64,000 nt of DNA from positions 6,076,001 to 6,140,000 of the forward strand of contig NZ_CP009754.1 of NCBI RefSeq assembly GCF_000772045.1. The letters run 5' to 3'. The stretch is from Streptomyces sp. CCM_MD2014. Lineage in GTDB: Bacteria; Actinomycetota; Actinomycetes; Streptomycetales; Streptomycetaceae. The notes under the pieces are model-generated. The model searched no databases. It saw only the letters and a list, made by a program, of their open reading frames with translations, and was not told the origin of the DNA. Made by a program: the position numbers and the translations under genes. This document shows, in pieces, positions 48,146 to 58,652 of the stretch. Every line of letters begins with the position of its first letter. Within the stretch, counting starts at the first letter, position 1.

Positions 48146-49453
48146 ATGCCCGTACGCCGCGCCCGACGCCTGTACCGCGGGCGGACCCGCAAGGGACTGC
48201 GCACGACCGCCCTGGCGGTGGCGGCCATGGCGGCCCTCACCGCCTCCCAGGCCCCCGGCCTCACCAGGGGCGCGGAGGACGCCCACGCCGGACCGGCGGC
48301 CGACGATCCGGTCGTGCCGACGGCGGGCGGTCCGTTCGCCGAACTCGCCCCACCCGGCGACGGCTCCTACCACACCGAACTCCCGCCCCTGACGACGCGC
48401 GACGGCGGCCCGGCCGCCCCGGGGCCCGTGCGGGACCAGGTCCGCGTCCAGTCGGGCATCCCGGCCACCGTGCTGCGCGCCTACCGCGCCGCCGAGAAGG
48501 CCGTCGGCCGGACGGACCCCGGCTGCCGGCTGCCCTGGGAACTGCTCGCGGCGATCGGCAAGGTCGAGTCCGGCCAGGCACGCGGCGGCGCGGTCGACCG
48601 GAACGGCACGACCCTGAGCCGTATCACCGGGCCGCCCCTCAACGGCAAGGGCTTCGCCCTCATCCGGGACACGGACGGCGGAGCCCACGACGGCGACACG
48701 GTCTACGACCGGGCGGTGGGCCCGATGCAGTTCCTGCCGTCCACCTGGGCCCGCTGGGGCGCGGACGGCAACGGCGACGGCCGCGCCGACCCGAACAACG
48801 TCTTCGACGCGGCCCTCGCGGCCGGGCACTACCTCTGTGCCGGCGACCGGGACCTGGGCCGGGCCGCGGACCTGGACCGGGCGGTCCTCAGCTACAACAA
48901 CTCCCGCAGCTACCTGGAGACGGTCAGACACTGGCTGGAGTTCTACCGGCGGGGAGTCCACCCCGTCCCCGACGGCGAGGGCGTCGTGCCGAAGAGCCCC
49001 GGCGCGGGCGGCGACACCCCGGCGACCGAGCCCGTCGACGGCGAGGGCGGCGGCAGCGGCGGCACGGGAGGCACCACGGGCGGACACGGGGGCGGGGGCG
49101 CCGGCGGAGACGCGGACGACGGCATCGTCATCGGCCCGGACCCGACCCCCACCGCGCCGGACGGCAGCCCGGGACCGTCCCCGTCCCGCCCCCTGCCGTC
49201 CACGGCACCGGTCCCGTCCTCCCCGTCGCTGCCCCCGGCGAGCGAGGGCCCCTCCCGGCCGCCGACCGGGACCCCCACCGAGAGCCCCACGGCCACCCCG
49301 GAACCCTCACCCGACCCGACCGCCACGGACGACTGCTCCACGGCACCGGAGTCCCCGTCCCCCGGCCCCACGGCCTCCCCGGCAAACCCGCCCTGCCCGA
49401 CCCCGTCGGGCACGCCCACCGGCTCGACCGGCTCGACCGGCTCGGCCGAGTAG
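48146..49453 (+). CDS. Secreted lytic transglycosylase with Gly/Pro/Ser-rich tail
   Basis: 435 residues. N-terminal basic stretch and hydrophobic signal or anchor (TTALAVAAMAALTASQAPG). The catalytic domain (about 95-290) is of the SLT_2/MltB type: WELLAAIGKVESGQARGG carries the catalytic glutamate, with YDRAVGPMQFLPSTWARWG, RADPNNVFDAALAAGHYLC and VLSYNNSRSYLETV as family landmarks. The last 140 residues are low complexity. The preceding gap is 69 bases and AGGAG is present, so it is probably the last gene of the mce transcript. Local opening of peptidoglycan for the Mce complex is an attractive but unproven role. Confidence 0.88.
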   Translation: MPVRRARRLYRGRTRKGLRTTALAVAAMAALTASQAPGLTRGAEDAHAGPAADDPVVPTAGGPFAELAPPGDGSYHTELPPLTTRDGGPAAPGPVRDQVRVQSGIPATVLRAYRAAEKAVGRTDPGCRLPWELLAAIGKVESGQARGGAVDRNGTTLSRITGPPLNGKGFALIRDTDGGAHDGDTVYDRAVGPMQFLPSTWARWGADGNGDGRADPNNVFDAALAAGHYLCAGDRDLGRAADLDRAVLSYNNSRSYLETVRHWLEFYRRGVHPVPDGEGVVPKSPGAGGDTPATEPVDGEGGGSGGTGGTTGGHGGGGAGGDADDGIVIGPDPTPTAPDGSPGPSPSRPLPSTAPVPSSPSLPPASEGPSRPPTGTPTESPTATPEPSPDPTATDDCSTAPESPSPGPTASPANPPCPTPSGTPTGSTGSTGSAE

Positions 49454-49467
49454 ACCGGCCTGCCGGC

Positions 49468-51123
49468 TCACCCCGCCTGTCCCATGCCCGCCGCGTTCGG
49501 CCAGCCCGTCGCCGGGACCGACGACAGGCCGTCGGTGCCCCGGACCTGGGCGGCGGTGAGACCACCGCGGGCCGGGACGCCGGGCGGGGTCGGACCGACG
49601 GGCGCCGGATACGAAGCGGCCGGGGCGGCGGCGGGCGCGGGCATGGGCGCGGGCATGGGCATGGGCTGCGGAACCGGGGCGGGCGCGGGCTGCTGCGGGA
49701 CCGGTGCCGGGTGGGGGACCGGCACCGGTCCGGGATACGGCGCCGGCTGGGGGACCGGCGCCGGAGGCGGCACGGTGGCCGCCGCCGGGGCGACGGGCAC
49801 CGCGGCGGGGAGCGGCATGCCGGTGCCGGTGCCCGCCGGGGGAGCCGGAGCGGCGGCGACCCCCGGGGCATCGGCACCGGCGGTCCGGGCGGTGATCGCG
49901 CGCATGCCGGAACCGTTGGTCTCGCTCACCAGGCGGTCCACCGCCGCCGTGCCCGAGCTGTAGCCGGTCCCTGTGGCCGGCCCGGGCACGGCGGCTCCCC
50001 TCCCGGCCCCGTAGAGCACCTGTTCCAGGCCGGACACCAGACGACGAACATCGACCTGGGGGCGCACCACGAGACGCAGGAAGCGGCTGGACGAACCGAT
50101 CTTGTTGCCGCACTCACGGACCAGGATCCGGTGCTCGGTGAGCATGCGGTCCCGGACCGCCGTGCCCTCCGCGCCCACCGGGAGGCGGACGAAGAGGAAG
50201 TTGCCCTGGGAGGGATAGACGGTCAGGCCGGGCAGCGCGGACAGCTGGGCGGCCATCTCCAGGCGGTCGCGCCGCACCTGGTGCAGGCTCCGCGCGTACT
50301 CGGGGCCGTGGTCGCGCAGCATGAACACCACGTGCTCCGCGAAGGAGTTGAGGTTCCACTTGGGCAGCATGGAACGCACCCGGCCCGCGAGCGCCGGGTT
50401 GGCGACGAGATAGCCGAAGCGGATGCCGTGCAGGCCGAAGTTCTTGCCGAGGCTGCGCAGCACGACGACGTTGGGGCGCAGCATCGCCTCCTGGACCACG
50501 CTGGGTTCGGCCTCCGCGTCGGCGAACTCCAGGAACGACTCGTCGACCACGACGAGGTCCCGGTCGGCCATCGCGTCCATGAACTGCACCAGCGCCTGCT
50601 TGTGCAGGTAGCCGCCGTCGGGGTTGTTGGGGTTGCAGACCACCACGGCCCGGGTGCCCCTGGCGCGGACGAACTCGGCGTACCGGGCGAGGTCGAGGGC
50701 GAAGCCGCCGGCCTCCTGGAGCGGGAACATGTCGACCCGCTTGTCGGTCTCCATGGGCTGGTCGGTCCAGCGGCCGAAGGTGGGGACGGGGACGGCGAGG
50801 GACTCCCGGACCAGCAGGTGGTCGATCCAGGTGATCAGCTCGGTCGAGCCGTTGCCCATCGCCACGCACTGCGGCGGGAGTTGGAGCAGGCCGCACAGTT
50901 CGGCGGTGATGGTGTCGGCGCTGCTCGGGTAGTACGTGATGATGTCGCGCAGCCGCCCGGCCAGCTCCTCGAACATCGCCGGGGTGGGGAAGTACGGGTT
51001 GCAGGGGATGCAGAAGTCCACCGGTCCGGCGCCCGCCGCCTCGCCGCTCTCCCGCGTCAGCGCCGCCATCGAGGGGCTGTGCGCCGCGGTGCCGCGGAAG
51101 AGCGAGGTGACGTTGCCGGACAA
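49468..51123 (-). CDS. PLP aminotransferase (class I/II) with long Pro/Ala-rich tail
   Basis: 551 residues from TTG (GGAGG five bases upstream). The first 370 residues are an aminotransferase/decarboxylase related to HisC/CobD: CNPNNPDGGYL, VVVDESFLEFAD and LRSLGKNFGLHGIRFGYL with the Schiff-base lysine. After about residue 370 follows a tail of about 180 residues rich in Pro, Ala, Gly and Val (runs such as PVPQPAPYPGPVPVPHPAP) which is not part of the family. Substrate unknown. It is convergent with the transglycosylase gene 14 bases away. Confidence 0.82.
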   Translation of the reverse strand: MSGNVTSLFRGTAAHSPSMAALTRESGEAAGAGPVDFCIPCNPYFPTPAMFEELAGRLRDIITYYPSSADTITAELCGLLQLPPQCVAMGNGSTELITWIDHLLVRESLAVPVPTFGRWTDQPMETDKRVDMFPLQEAGGFALDLARYAEFVRARGTRAVVVCNPNNPDGGYLHKQALVQFMDAMADRDLVVVDESFLEFADAEAEPSVVQEAMLRPNVVVLRSLGKNFGLHGIRFGYLVANPALAGRVRSMLPKWNLNSFAEHVVFMLRDHGPEYARSLHQVRRDRLEMAAQLSALPGLTVYPSQGNFLFVRLPVGAEGTAVRDRMLTEHRILVRECGNKIGSSSRFLRLVVRPQVDVRRLVSGLEQVLYGAGRGAAVPGPATGTGYSSGTAAVDRLVSETNGSGMRAITARTAGADAPGVAAAPAPPAGTGTGMPLPAAVPVAPAAATVPPPAPVPQPAPYPGPVPVPHPAPVPQQPAPAPVPQPMPMPAPMPAPAAAPAASYPAPVGPTPPGVPARGGLTAAQVRGTDGLSSVPATGWPNAAGMGQAG

Positions 51124-51244
51124 GTGGACCTCCGTGTGTGGGCGGCCCGTGCGGGGGACACGGGCCGCCCCTGAATACGGAGGCGGGCGGGGCACCGTTC
51201 AACGCGTGTGAAGAAAGTGTGCCCTCGCCCTTCGCGCCCGCGTC

Positions 51245-52393
51245 TCAGGCGTCGAAGGAGTGCACCGTCGACGTCCGGTACGTCTGGCCGGGCCGCAGCA
51301 CGGTCGACGGGAACGACGGGTGGTTCGGCGAGTCCGGGAAGTGCTGGGTCTCCAGGCACAGGGCGTCGCCCTGGCGGTAGAGGGAGCCCCCGGTGCCGGT
51401 GAGGGTGCCGTCGAGGAAGTTGCCCGAGTAGAACTGCAGCCCGGGCTGGTCGGTGGCGATGCGCAGGGTGCGGCCCGAGGCGTGGTCGCGCAGGGTGGCG
51501 ATGTGCTCGGGGCGGTCGGTGATGCCCTTGTCGAGCACCCAGTTGTGGTCGAAGCCCTTGGCGGTGACCAGTTGCGGGTGGGCGTCCCGGATGTCCCGGC
51601 CGATCGGCTTGGCCCTGCGGAAGTCGAAGGGCGTGCCGGACACCCGGGCCAGCTCGCCCGTCGGGATCAGGCCCGCGTCGGTGGGCGTGAAGCGGGAGGC
51701 GGCGATCGACAGCTCGTGGTCCTCGATCGTGCCGCTGCCCTCGCCGGCCAGGTTCCAGTAGACGTGGCTGGTGAGGTTGACGACGGTGGCCTTGTCGGTG
51801 GTGGCCTCGTAGTCGATGCGCCAGTCGCCGCGCCGGGTGAGGGTGTAGGTCACCTTCGCCTTGAGCGTGCCCGGGTAACCCATCTCGCCGTCGACGCTGG
51901 TGTAGTGGAGCACCAGGCCGGTGTCGGAGCCGCGGGTGAACGGCTCGACGTCCCAGACCCGGTAGTCGAAGCCGAGGGCGCCGCCGTGCAGGGAGTTCTC
52001 GCCGTCGTTGACGGAGAGCTGGTACTCCTTGCCGTCCAGGGTGAAGCGGCCCTTGGCGATGCGGTTGCCGTACCGCCCGATCAGGGCGCCGAAGTGCGGG
52101 CTGCGGGCCACGTAGTCGTCGAGGTTGTCGAAGCCCAGCGAGACGTTGGCGTAGCGGCCCCGGCGGTCCGGGATCTCCAGGGACTGCACGACGCCGCCGT
52201 ACGACAGCACCTTCATCCGCGTGCCGCCGTTCTCCAGCGACCAGCGGTACACCTTCGTCCCGTCGGCGAGCCTGCCGAAGAGTTCCTTCACCGGTTTCCT
52301 GCCTCCCGACGCGTGCGCCGTGCCGCCGACCGCGGTGGCGGCCACGCCGGCCGCTGCCGCCGACGCGATGACCGTTCGTCTGCTCAGTTCCAT
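51245..52393 (-). CDS. galM: Aldose 1-epimerase, exported
   Basis: 382 residues. ELSRRTVIASAAAAGVAATAVGGTAHA is a twin-arginine signal. The GalM fold shows GRYGNRIAKGRF, NGENSLHGG-like NDGENSLHGG, TSHVYWNL with the catalytic histidine and CLETQHFPDSPNHPSFPST with the catalytic glutamate. It interconverts alpha and beta forms of aldoses outside the membrane, presumably to feed the importer encoded immediately upstream in the same direction (67-base gap). Confidence 0.92.
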   Translation of the reverse strand: MELSRRTVIASAAAAGVAATAVGGTAHASGGRKPVKELFGRLADGTKVYRWSLENGGTRMKVLSYGGVVQSLEIPDRRGRYANVSLGFDNLDDYVARSPHFGALIGRYGNRIAKGRFTLDGKEYQLSVNDGENSLHGGALGFDYRVWDVEPFTRGSDTGLVLHYTSVDGEMGYPGTLKAKVTYTLTRRGDWRIDYEATTDKATVVNLTSHVYWNLAGEGSGTIEDHELSIAASRFTPTDAGLIPTGELARVSGTPFDFRRAKPIGRDIRDAHPQLVTAKGFDHNWVLDKGITDRPEHIATLRDHASGRTLRIATDQPGLQFYSGNFLDGTLTGTGGSLYRQGDALCLETQHFPDSPNHPSFPSTVLRPGQTYRTSTVHSFDA

Positions 52394-52460
52394 ACGTGCG
52401 GCTCCTGTACTTCCGTGAGAAGAAGCGGGCCCCGCCGTGAGTGGCGGGGCCCGAGATCCG

Positions 52461-53701
52461 TTACGAACCGACCCTGCGCTTGTTCCAGACGTCGAACCCG
52501 ACCGCCGCCAGCAGCACCAGGCCCTTGATGACCTGCTGCCAGTCGGTGCCGATGCCGACGAGGTTCATGCCGTTGTTCAGCACGCCGAGGACCAGGCCTC
52601 CGATGATCGCGCCGAGGACCGTGCCGACGCCGCCGCTCATCGACGCGCCGCCGATGAACGAGGCCGCGATGGCCTCGAGTTCGAAGTTGAGGCCCGCCTT
52701 GGGCGAGGCCGCGTTGAAGCGGGCGGCGAAGACCAGACCCGCCAGGGCCGCGAGCATGCCCATGTTCAGGAAGACCAGGAAGGTGACCTTCTTGTCCTTC
52801 ACGCCCGACAGCTTGGCCGCGGGCAGGTTGCCGCCGATGGCGTAGATGTGACGGCCGATGATCGCGTTGCGCATCAGGTAGCCGAAGCCGACGACCAGGA
52901 CGCCCAGGATGAGCAGCACGATCGGGGCGCCCTTGTAGCTGGCCAGCAGCAGCGTGACCACGAGGACGGCGGCGACCAGCGCGACCAGCTTGAGCAGGAA
53001 GAGGTTGAGCGGCGGTACCTCGAGGGCGAACTCCTGCTGCCGCTTGCGGTCGCGGATCTCCTGGTACACCACGAAGGCGATCAGGGCGATGCCCAGCAAC
53101 AGGGTCAGGTTGTGGTAGTTGGTGTTCGGGCCGACCTCGGGCAGGAAGCCGTTGGCGATCTTCTGCAGGTCCTTCGGGAACGGGCCGAGGGTCTGGCCCT
53201 TGAGGAAGATCTCCGTCAGACCGCGGAAGAGCAGCATGCCCGCGAGGGTCACGATGAACGACGGTATGCCGAGATAGGCGATGAAGAAGCCCTGCACCGA
53301 GCCGGCGGCGGCGCCGATGGCCAGGCAGAGGATCACCGCCACCGGCCAGGGCATGTCGTTCCTGACCATCAGGACGGCGGCCGTAGCGCCCACGAACGCG
53401 GTCAGCGACCCCACCGACAGGTCGATGTGACCCGCGATGATGACGAGCATCATGCCGATCGCGAGGATCAGGATGTAGCTGTTCTGCAGCACCAGGTTGG
53501 AGACGTTGCGCGGCAGCAGCAGGTCGCCGTCGGACCACACCGCGAACAGCACCACGATCAGGCCGAGGGCCATCAGCATGCCGTACTGGCGCATGTTGCG
53601 GCGCATGCCGTCGAGCATCAGCTGCAGCAGTCCGCCGCCGGAGGCCGGGCCCTCCCTGCCGGGCGGCGCCGGTGCCGGGGTCTTGGCGGTCACGTCCGTG
53701 C

Positions 53702-53705
<4 letters not shown>
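52461..53705 (-). CDS. Multiple-monosaccharide ABC transporter permease (GguB/XylH type)
   Basis: 414 residues with about ten hydrophobic segments. GMMLVIIAGHIDLSVGSLTAFVG and NAIIGRHIYAIGGNLPAAKLSGV are the permease signatures of the ribose/xylose/ChvE group. The insertion of about 60 residues between segments (RKRQQEFALEVPPLN) is characteristic of the GguB subgroup. ATG overlaps the ATPase stop by four bases. Confidence 0.92.
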
Positions 53706-55279
<1,574 letters not shown>

Positions 55280-55311
55280 GGTCGTGCCTTCCAATCCTTG
55301 AGGGGGCCCGG

Positions 55312-56421
55312 TTAGTTGAGCTGGTCCTCGGTGTAGTAGCCGCCGTCGACCAGGACCTTCTTGTAGTTGGACTTGTCGACGCTGACCGGCTGCAGCAGGT
55401 AGGCGGGGACGACCTTGGAGCCGTTGTCGTACGACTTGGTGTCGTTGACCTCGGGCTTCTTGTCGTTCAGGACCGCGTCGACCATGTTCGCCGCGACCTT
55501 GGCGAGCTGGCGCAGGTCCTTGAAGACGGTCTGGGTCTGCTGGCCCGCGATGATCGACTTCACCGAGGCGATCTCGGCGTCCTGGCCGGTGACGACGGGC
55601 ATCGGCTTGCTGCCGGAGCCGTAGCCGTCGGACTTCAGGGCGGACAGGATGCCGATCGAGATGCCGTCGTACGGCGAGAGCACCGCGTCCACCTTGGCGT
55701 TGCGGTAGCTCGAGGTGAGCAGGTCGTCCATGCGCTTCTGGGCGGTGCCGCCGTCCCAGCGCAGGGTGGTGACCTGGTTGAGGTCGGTCTGCTTGGACCG
55801 CACGACCAGCTGGCCCTTGTCCATGTACGGCTTCAGGACCTTCATCGCGCCGTTGAAGAAGTACCTGGTGTTGTTGTCGTCGTTGGAGCCGGCGAACAGC
55901 TCGATGTTGAAGGGGCCCTTCTTGCCCGCCTTCAGACCGAGCTTGTCGACGATGTAGCCGCCCTGCAGCTCGCCGACCTTCTCGTTGTCGAAGGAGGCGT
56001 AGTAGTCGACGTTCTCCGTGCCGAGGATCAGACGGTCGTAGGAGATGACCGGGATGTCGGCGTCCGCGGCCTGCTGCATGACGTTGCCGAGGGACTTGTT
56101 GTCGATCGCGGCCACGATCAGGGCGTCCACGCCCTGCGTGATCATGTTCTCGATCTGGGAGACCTGCTGGTCCGGGTCGTCCTCGCCGAACACCAGCTTG
56201 GTCTTGAGGCCCTTGGCCTTCAGTTCCTTCTCGACGTTGGCGCCGTCGGTGATCCAGCGCTCGGAGGACTTGGTCGGCATCGCGATGCCGACGGTGGCGC
56301 CGTCGCTGCCTCCCTTGTCCTCCTCGCTGCCGCCCTCGCTGTTCTGGCCGCAGGCGGTCAGCGTGAGGGCGAGCGAGGCGGCGGAGGCTATCGCGGCGAG
56401 TGCGGCTCTGCGGTTGCGCAT
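55312..56421 (-). CDS. chvE: Sugar-binding lipoprotein (ChvE type)
   Basis: 369 residues. Signal ending LALTLTAC-GQN is a lipobox. The mature protein has TVGIAMPTKSSERWITDGANVEKELK, IDNKSLGNVMQQAADADIPVISYDRLI and SPYDGISIGILSALKS, standard for ChvE/multiple-monosaccharide binding proteins (arabinose, galactose, xylose, glucose among the known ligands). Three ATG codons are stacked at the start; the third has AAGGA at the best distance. Confidence 0.9.
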   Translation of the reverse strand: MRNRRAALAAIASAASLALTLTACGQNSEGGSEEDKGGSDGATVGIAMPTKSSERWITDGANVEKELKAKGLKTKLVFGEDDPDQQVSQIENMITQGVDALIVAAIDNKSLGNVMQQAADADIPVISYDRLILGTENVDYYASFDNEKVGELQGGYIVDKLGLKAGKKGPFNIELFAGSNDDNNTRYFFNGAMKVLKPYMDKGQLVVRSKQTDLNQVTTLRWDGGTAQKRMDDLLTSSYRNAKVDAVLSPYDGISIGILSALKSDGYGSGSKPMPVVTGQDAEIASVKSIIAGQQTQTVFKDLRQLAKVAANMVDAVLNDKKPEVNDTKSYDNGSKVVPAYLLQPVSVDKSNYKKVLVDGGYYTEDQLN

Positions 56422-56516
56422 GGTCATCATCCTTGAGGTGAGGGCTGGATCGGCGACGCAGGTGTGTGGGATTGTGCGCGGTCGTGTCGCCTTTTGTGAA
56501 GGGATTTTCCGGAACG

Positions 56517-57488
56517 TTATGACGAGATCTCGAACCGGTTGAGCGCCCCCGGCAGCCGGGTGCCGAGCGGCGCCATGTCCCCGTCCGCCCCGTGCCGGGC
56601 GAGCAGATCGAGGGCGAGCCGGCCGCGCCGCACCCGCTCCTTGGCGGTGGCCAGCGTCAGTTCCCGCAGGTGGTGGCCGTACGGATAGATCCCGGGCGCC
56701 TTGGACAGGCCGAACTTCAGATACAGCGGCGCGCCGCGCCGGATCAGCTCGGCGACCTCGTACATCCGCACGTAGCCGCCGAGGTCGTCGGGAGCCTCGA
56801 TGTACATGTCCATCGGCGCGGCCGAAACCCGTCGTATTTCGGTCAGGTGATCCGGCGTCAGGTCGCTGGGCACGTTGATGGAGTCGGCGCCGAGCCGCTC
56901 GTACACCGCGTACGAGGCCGGGTTGACCGGTCCGACGAGGGCCGACAGCTTGAGCGTGGTGTCGGCGGGGAGGAGGCCCGCGGCGCGGGCCCGGTGCAGC
57001 GTCCACAGCACGCCCTCGTCCGCGACCAGCAGACACTTGACGCCCAACCCGCTGGCCCGTACGGCGTCTTCGACGCACCCGGCGACCGCGGCGTGACCGC
57101 GTGCCCTGAGGCCCGCGCCGCCCGAGTCGGTCCGGGTGGAGCCGCCGATGTCCCAGGTGCCGCGCGGACCGGTGAACAGGCAGAGCTCGATGTCGCGTTC
57201 GGCGGTGGCCTCGACCATCTCGGTGATCTCGGCGTCGGTCAGCATCCACACGCCGCTGCCCTGGCTGATCCGGTGGATCGGCACGTCCAGCCGCGAGGAC
57301 TCCTTGAGCACCACCGCCAGCGCCTCCGGCCCCTCGCAGGAGGGGATCTCGGTGCGCCAGCGGCCCCCGCCCGGGAAGGAGTGCGGCGAGGCGTCGGCGG
57401 GATCGGGGTCGGGCGCGGCCAGGCCGAGGGCGGTGAGGGCCTGCTCACCGGGCCTGCGTGCGGCTGCCGTGGCGGAAGGGTCGGTCAC
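56517..57488 (-). CDS. TIM-barrel-like protein of uncertain function in sugar operon
   Basis: 323 residues, cytoplasmic. Beta-strand/helix alternation throughout with no signal; segments IELCLFTGPRGTWDIGGSTRTDSGGAG, LKLSALVGPVNPASYAVYERLGADSINVPSDLTPDHL and APLYLKFGLSKAPGIYPYG resemble U32-peptidase-like or aldolase-like barrels. I cannot name the family with confidence. AAGGA is six bases before the GTG. A box of the TGTTCG-N6 type is 14 bases upstream, and the importer genes follow after 95 bases. The operon has a dehydratase but no recognisable 2-keto-3-deoxy-sugar-acid aldolase, so this gene is a candidate for that step. Confidence 0.65.
   Translation of the reverse strand: MTDPSATAAARRPGEQALTALGLAAPDPDPADASPHSFPGGGRWRTEIPSCEGPEALAVVLKESSRLDVPIHRISQGSGVWMLTDAEITEMVEATAERDIELCLFTGPRGTWDIGGSTRTDSGGAGLRARGHAAVAGCVEDAVRASGLGVKCLLVADEGVLWTLHRARAAGLLPADTTLKLSALVGPVNPASYAVYERLGADSINVPSDLTPDHLTEIRRVSAAPMDMYIEAPDDLGGYVRMYEVAELIRRGAPLYLKFGLSKAPGIYPYGHHLRELTLATAKERVRRGRLALDLLARHGADGDMAPLGTRLPGALNRFEISS
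56519..56536. promoter_or_regulatory. Possible weak IclR-type box before chvE gene
   Basis: GGTTCG-AGATCT-CGTCAT on the minus strand, 98-115 bases before the lipoprotein start and containing CGAGATCTCG. It overlaps the last codons of the upstream gene, so it may be coincidental coding sequence. Confidence 0.35.
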
Positions 57489-57501
57489 AAGCTGTCCTTA
57501 G

Positions 57502-57519
57502 TGTTCGATATGTCGGACG
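57502..57519. promoter_or_regulatory. IclR-type box TGTTCG-ATATGT-CGGACG
   Basis: In the 147-base gap between the zinc dehydrogenase and the TIM-barrel-like gene, 14 bases from the latter's start. The left arm is perfect and the core GTTCGATAT is shared with 59834. Confidence 0.55.
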
Positions 57520-57635
57520 AAGTTCGCGGCGGCGGGTGTGAGGGGCTGCCGTGCCGGGGCCGGGGAGAGCCGCCCGGTGCGGTGGGTGTACGCCGGTGCG
57601 GAGGCCGTCAGGTCGCCCCCGCACCGGCGTACGGC

Positions 57636-58652
57636 TCAGGGGCCGGTGTCCGGGTGCAGCAGTACCTTTCCGACCTTCGGGTCGCCGGAGCCCACCAGCT
57701 CGATGGCCTCGGAGAACTCCGCGAGCGGCAGTTCGTGCGTCACCAGCGGCCGCGGATCGAGCAGACCGGCCGCGAAGACCCGCACCGTGTGCGCCCAGGC
57801 GTCCGGCGGTGCCCCGAAGACGGTGTGCACCTCCAGCTGCCGTACGACCAGGTCGGTCGGGTCGAGACCGTCGGCGCCCGGCGCCGGGATGCCGGTCAGC
57901 ACCAGCCGTCCGCCCCGGCGCAGCAGCGCGGCGGCGGTGCGGGCGGCGTCCGCGGAGCCGGCGGTCTCGATCACGACGTCGAAGTCGTCCGGGAGCGGCC
58001 GGTCCTTGGTCAGGAAGCCGGTCGCGCCGAACTGCCGCGCCAGCGCCTCGCGGTCCCCGCGCGTCCCGACGACCAGCAGTTCGGCCGGGGAGGCGGCGCG
58101 CAGGAACTGCACGGCGAACATGCCGAGCGTGCCCGTGCCGACGACGGCGACCCGCTCACCGGGCCGGGCGTTCGCCTTCAGCGCGGCGGCGGCGATGCAG
58201 GCGGCGGGCTCCAGCAGGGCCGCGCCGGTGAGGTCGGCGTCGTCGGGCAGCACGTGCAGGAGCCGGGCGGGCAGGGTCAGCGTCGGGGCCATGGCGCCCG
58301 GCCGGGTGAACCCGGTCTCCTCGTACCCGGCCGTGCACAGCGTCGTCTCACCCGCGTGACAGCGGTCGCAGACCTGGCAGTTGCGGAAGCCCTCGCCCAC
58401 GACCTTCCGGCCGGCCAGCGTCTCCGGCACCCCGGCGCCGACCCGCTCCACGGTCCCGGACCACTCGTGTCCGGGGGTGAGCGGGTAACGCACGTACCCC
58501 TCGGGCCGGTTGCCCTGGTAGACCTCGCGGTCGCTGCCGCAGATCCCGGCGGCGTGCACCCGCACCAGCGCCTCGCCGGGGCCGGGTTCGCGCGGCTCGT
58601 GCGGCACGAGCCGGTGCACCCCCGGCGCCTCGACGACGACCGCGCCGCTCAT
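57636..58652 (-). CDS. Zinc-dependent sugar or polyol dehydrogenase
   Basis: 338-residue medium-chain dehydrogenase. Catalytic zinc ligands lie in AGICGSD (C38) and GHEW (H62, E63); structural zinc cysteines are C92, C95, C98 and C106. VVGTGTLGMFAVQFL is the dinucleotide-binding loop. Family members include L-threonine 3-, sorbitol and galactitol-1-phosphate dehydrogenases. Its ATG overlaps the dehydratase stop (ATGA). A sugar 1-dehydrogenase or 2-keto-3-deoxy-aldonate dehydrogenase role would complete the pathway with the lactonase and dehydratase; this is inference. Confidence 0.85.
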   Translation of the reverse strand: MSGAVVVEAPGVHRLVPHEPREPGPGEALVRVHAAGICGSDREVYQGNRPEGYVRYPLTPGHEWSGTVERVGAGVPETLAGRKVVGEGFRNCQVCDRCHAGETTLCTAGYEETGFTRPGAMAPTLTLPARLLHVLPDDADLTGAALLEPAACIAAAALKANARPGERVAVVGTGTLGMFAVQFLRAASPAELLVVGTRGDREALARQFGATGFLTKDRPLPDDFDVVIETAGSADAARTAAALLRRGGRLVLTGIPAPGADGLDPTDLVVRQLEVHTVFGAPPDAWAHTVRVFAAGLLDPRPLVTHELPLAEFSEAIELVGSGDPKVGKVLLHPDTGP

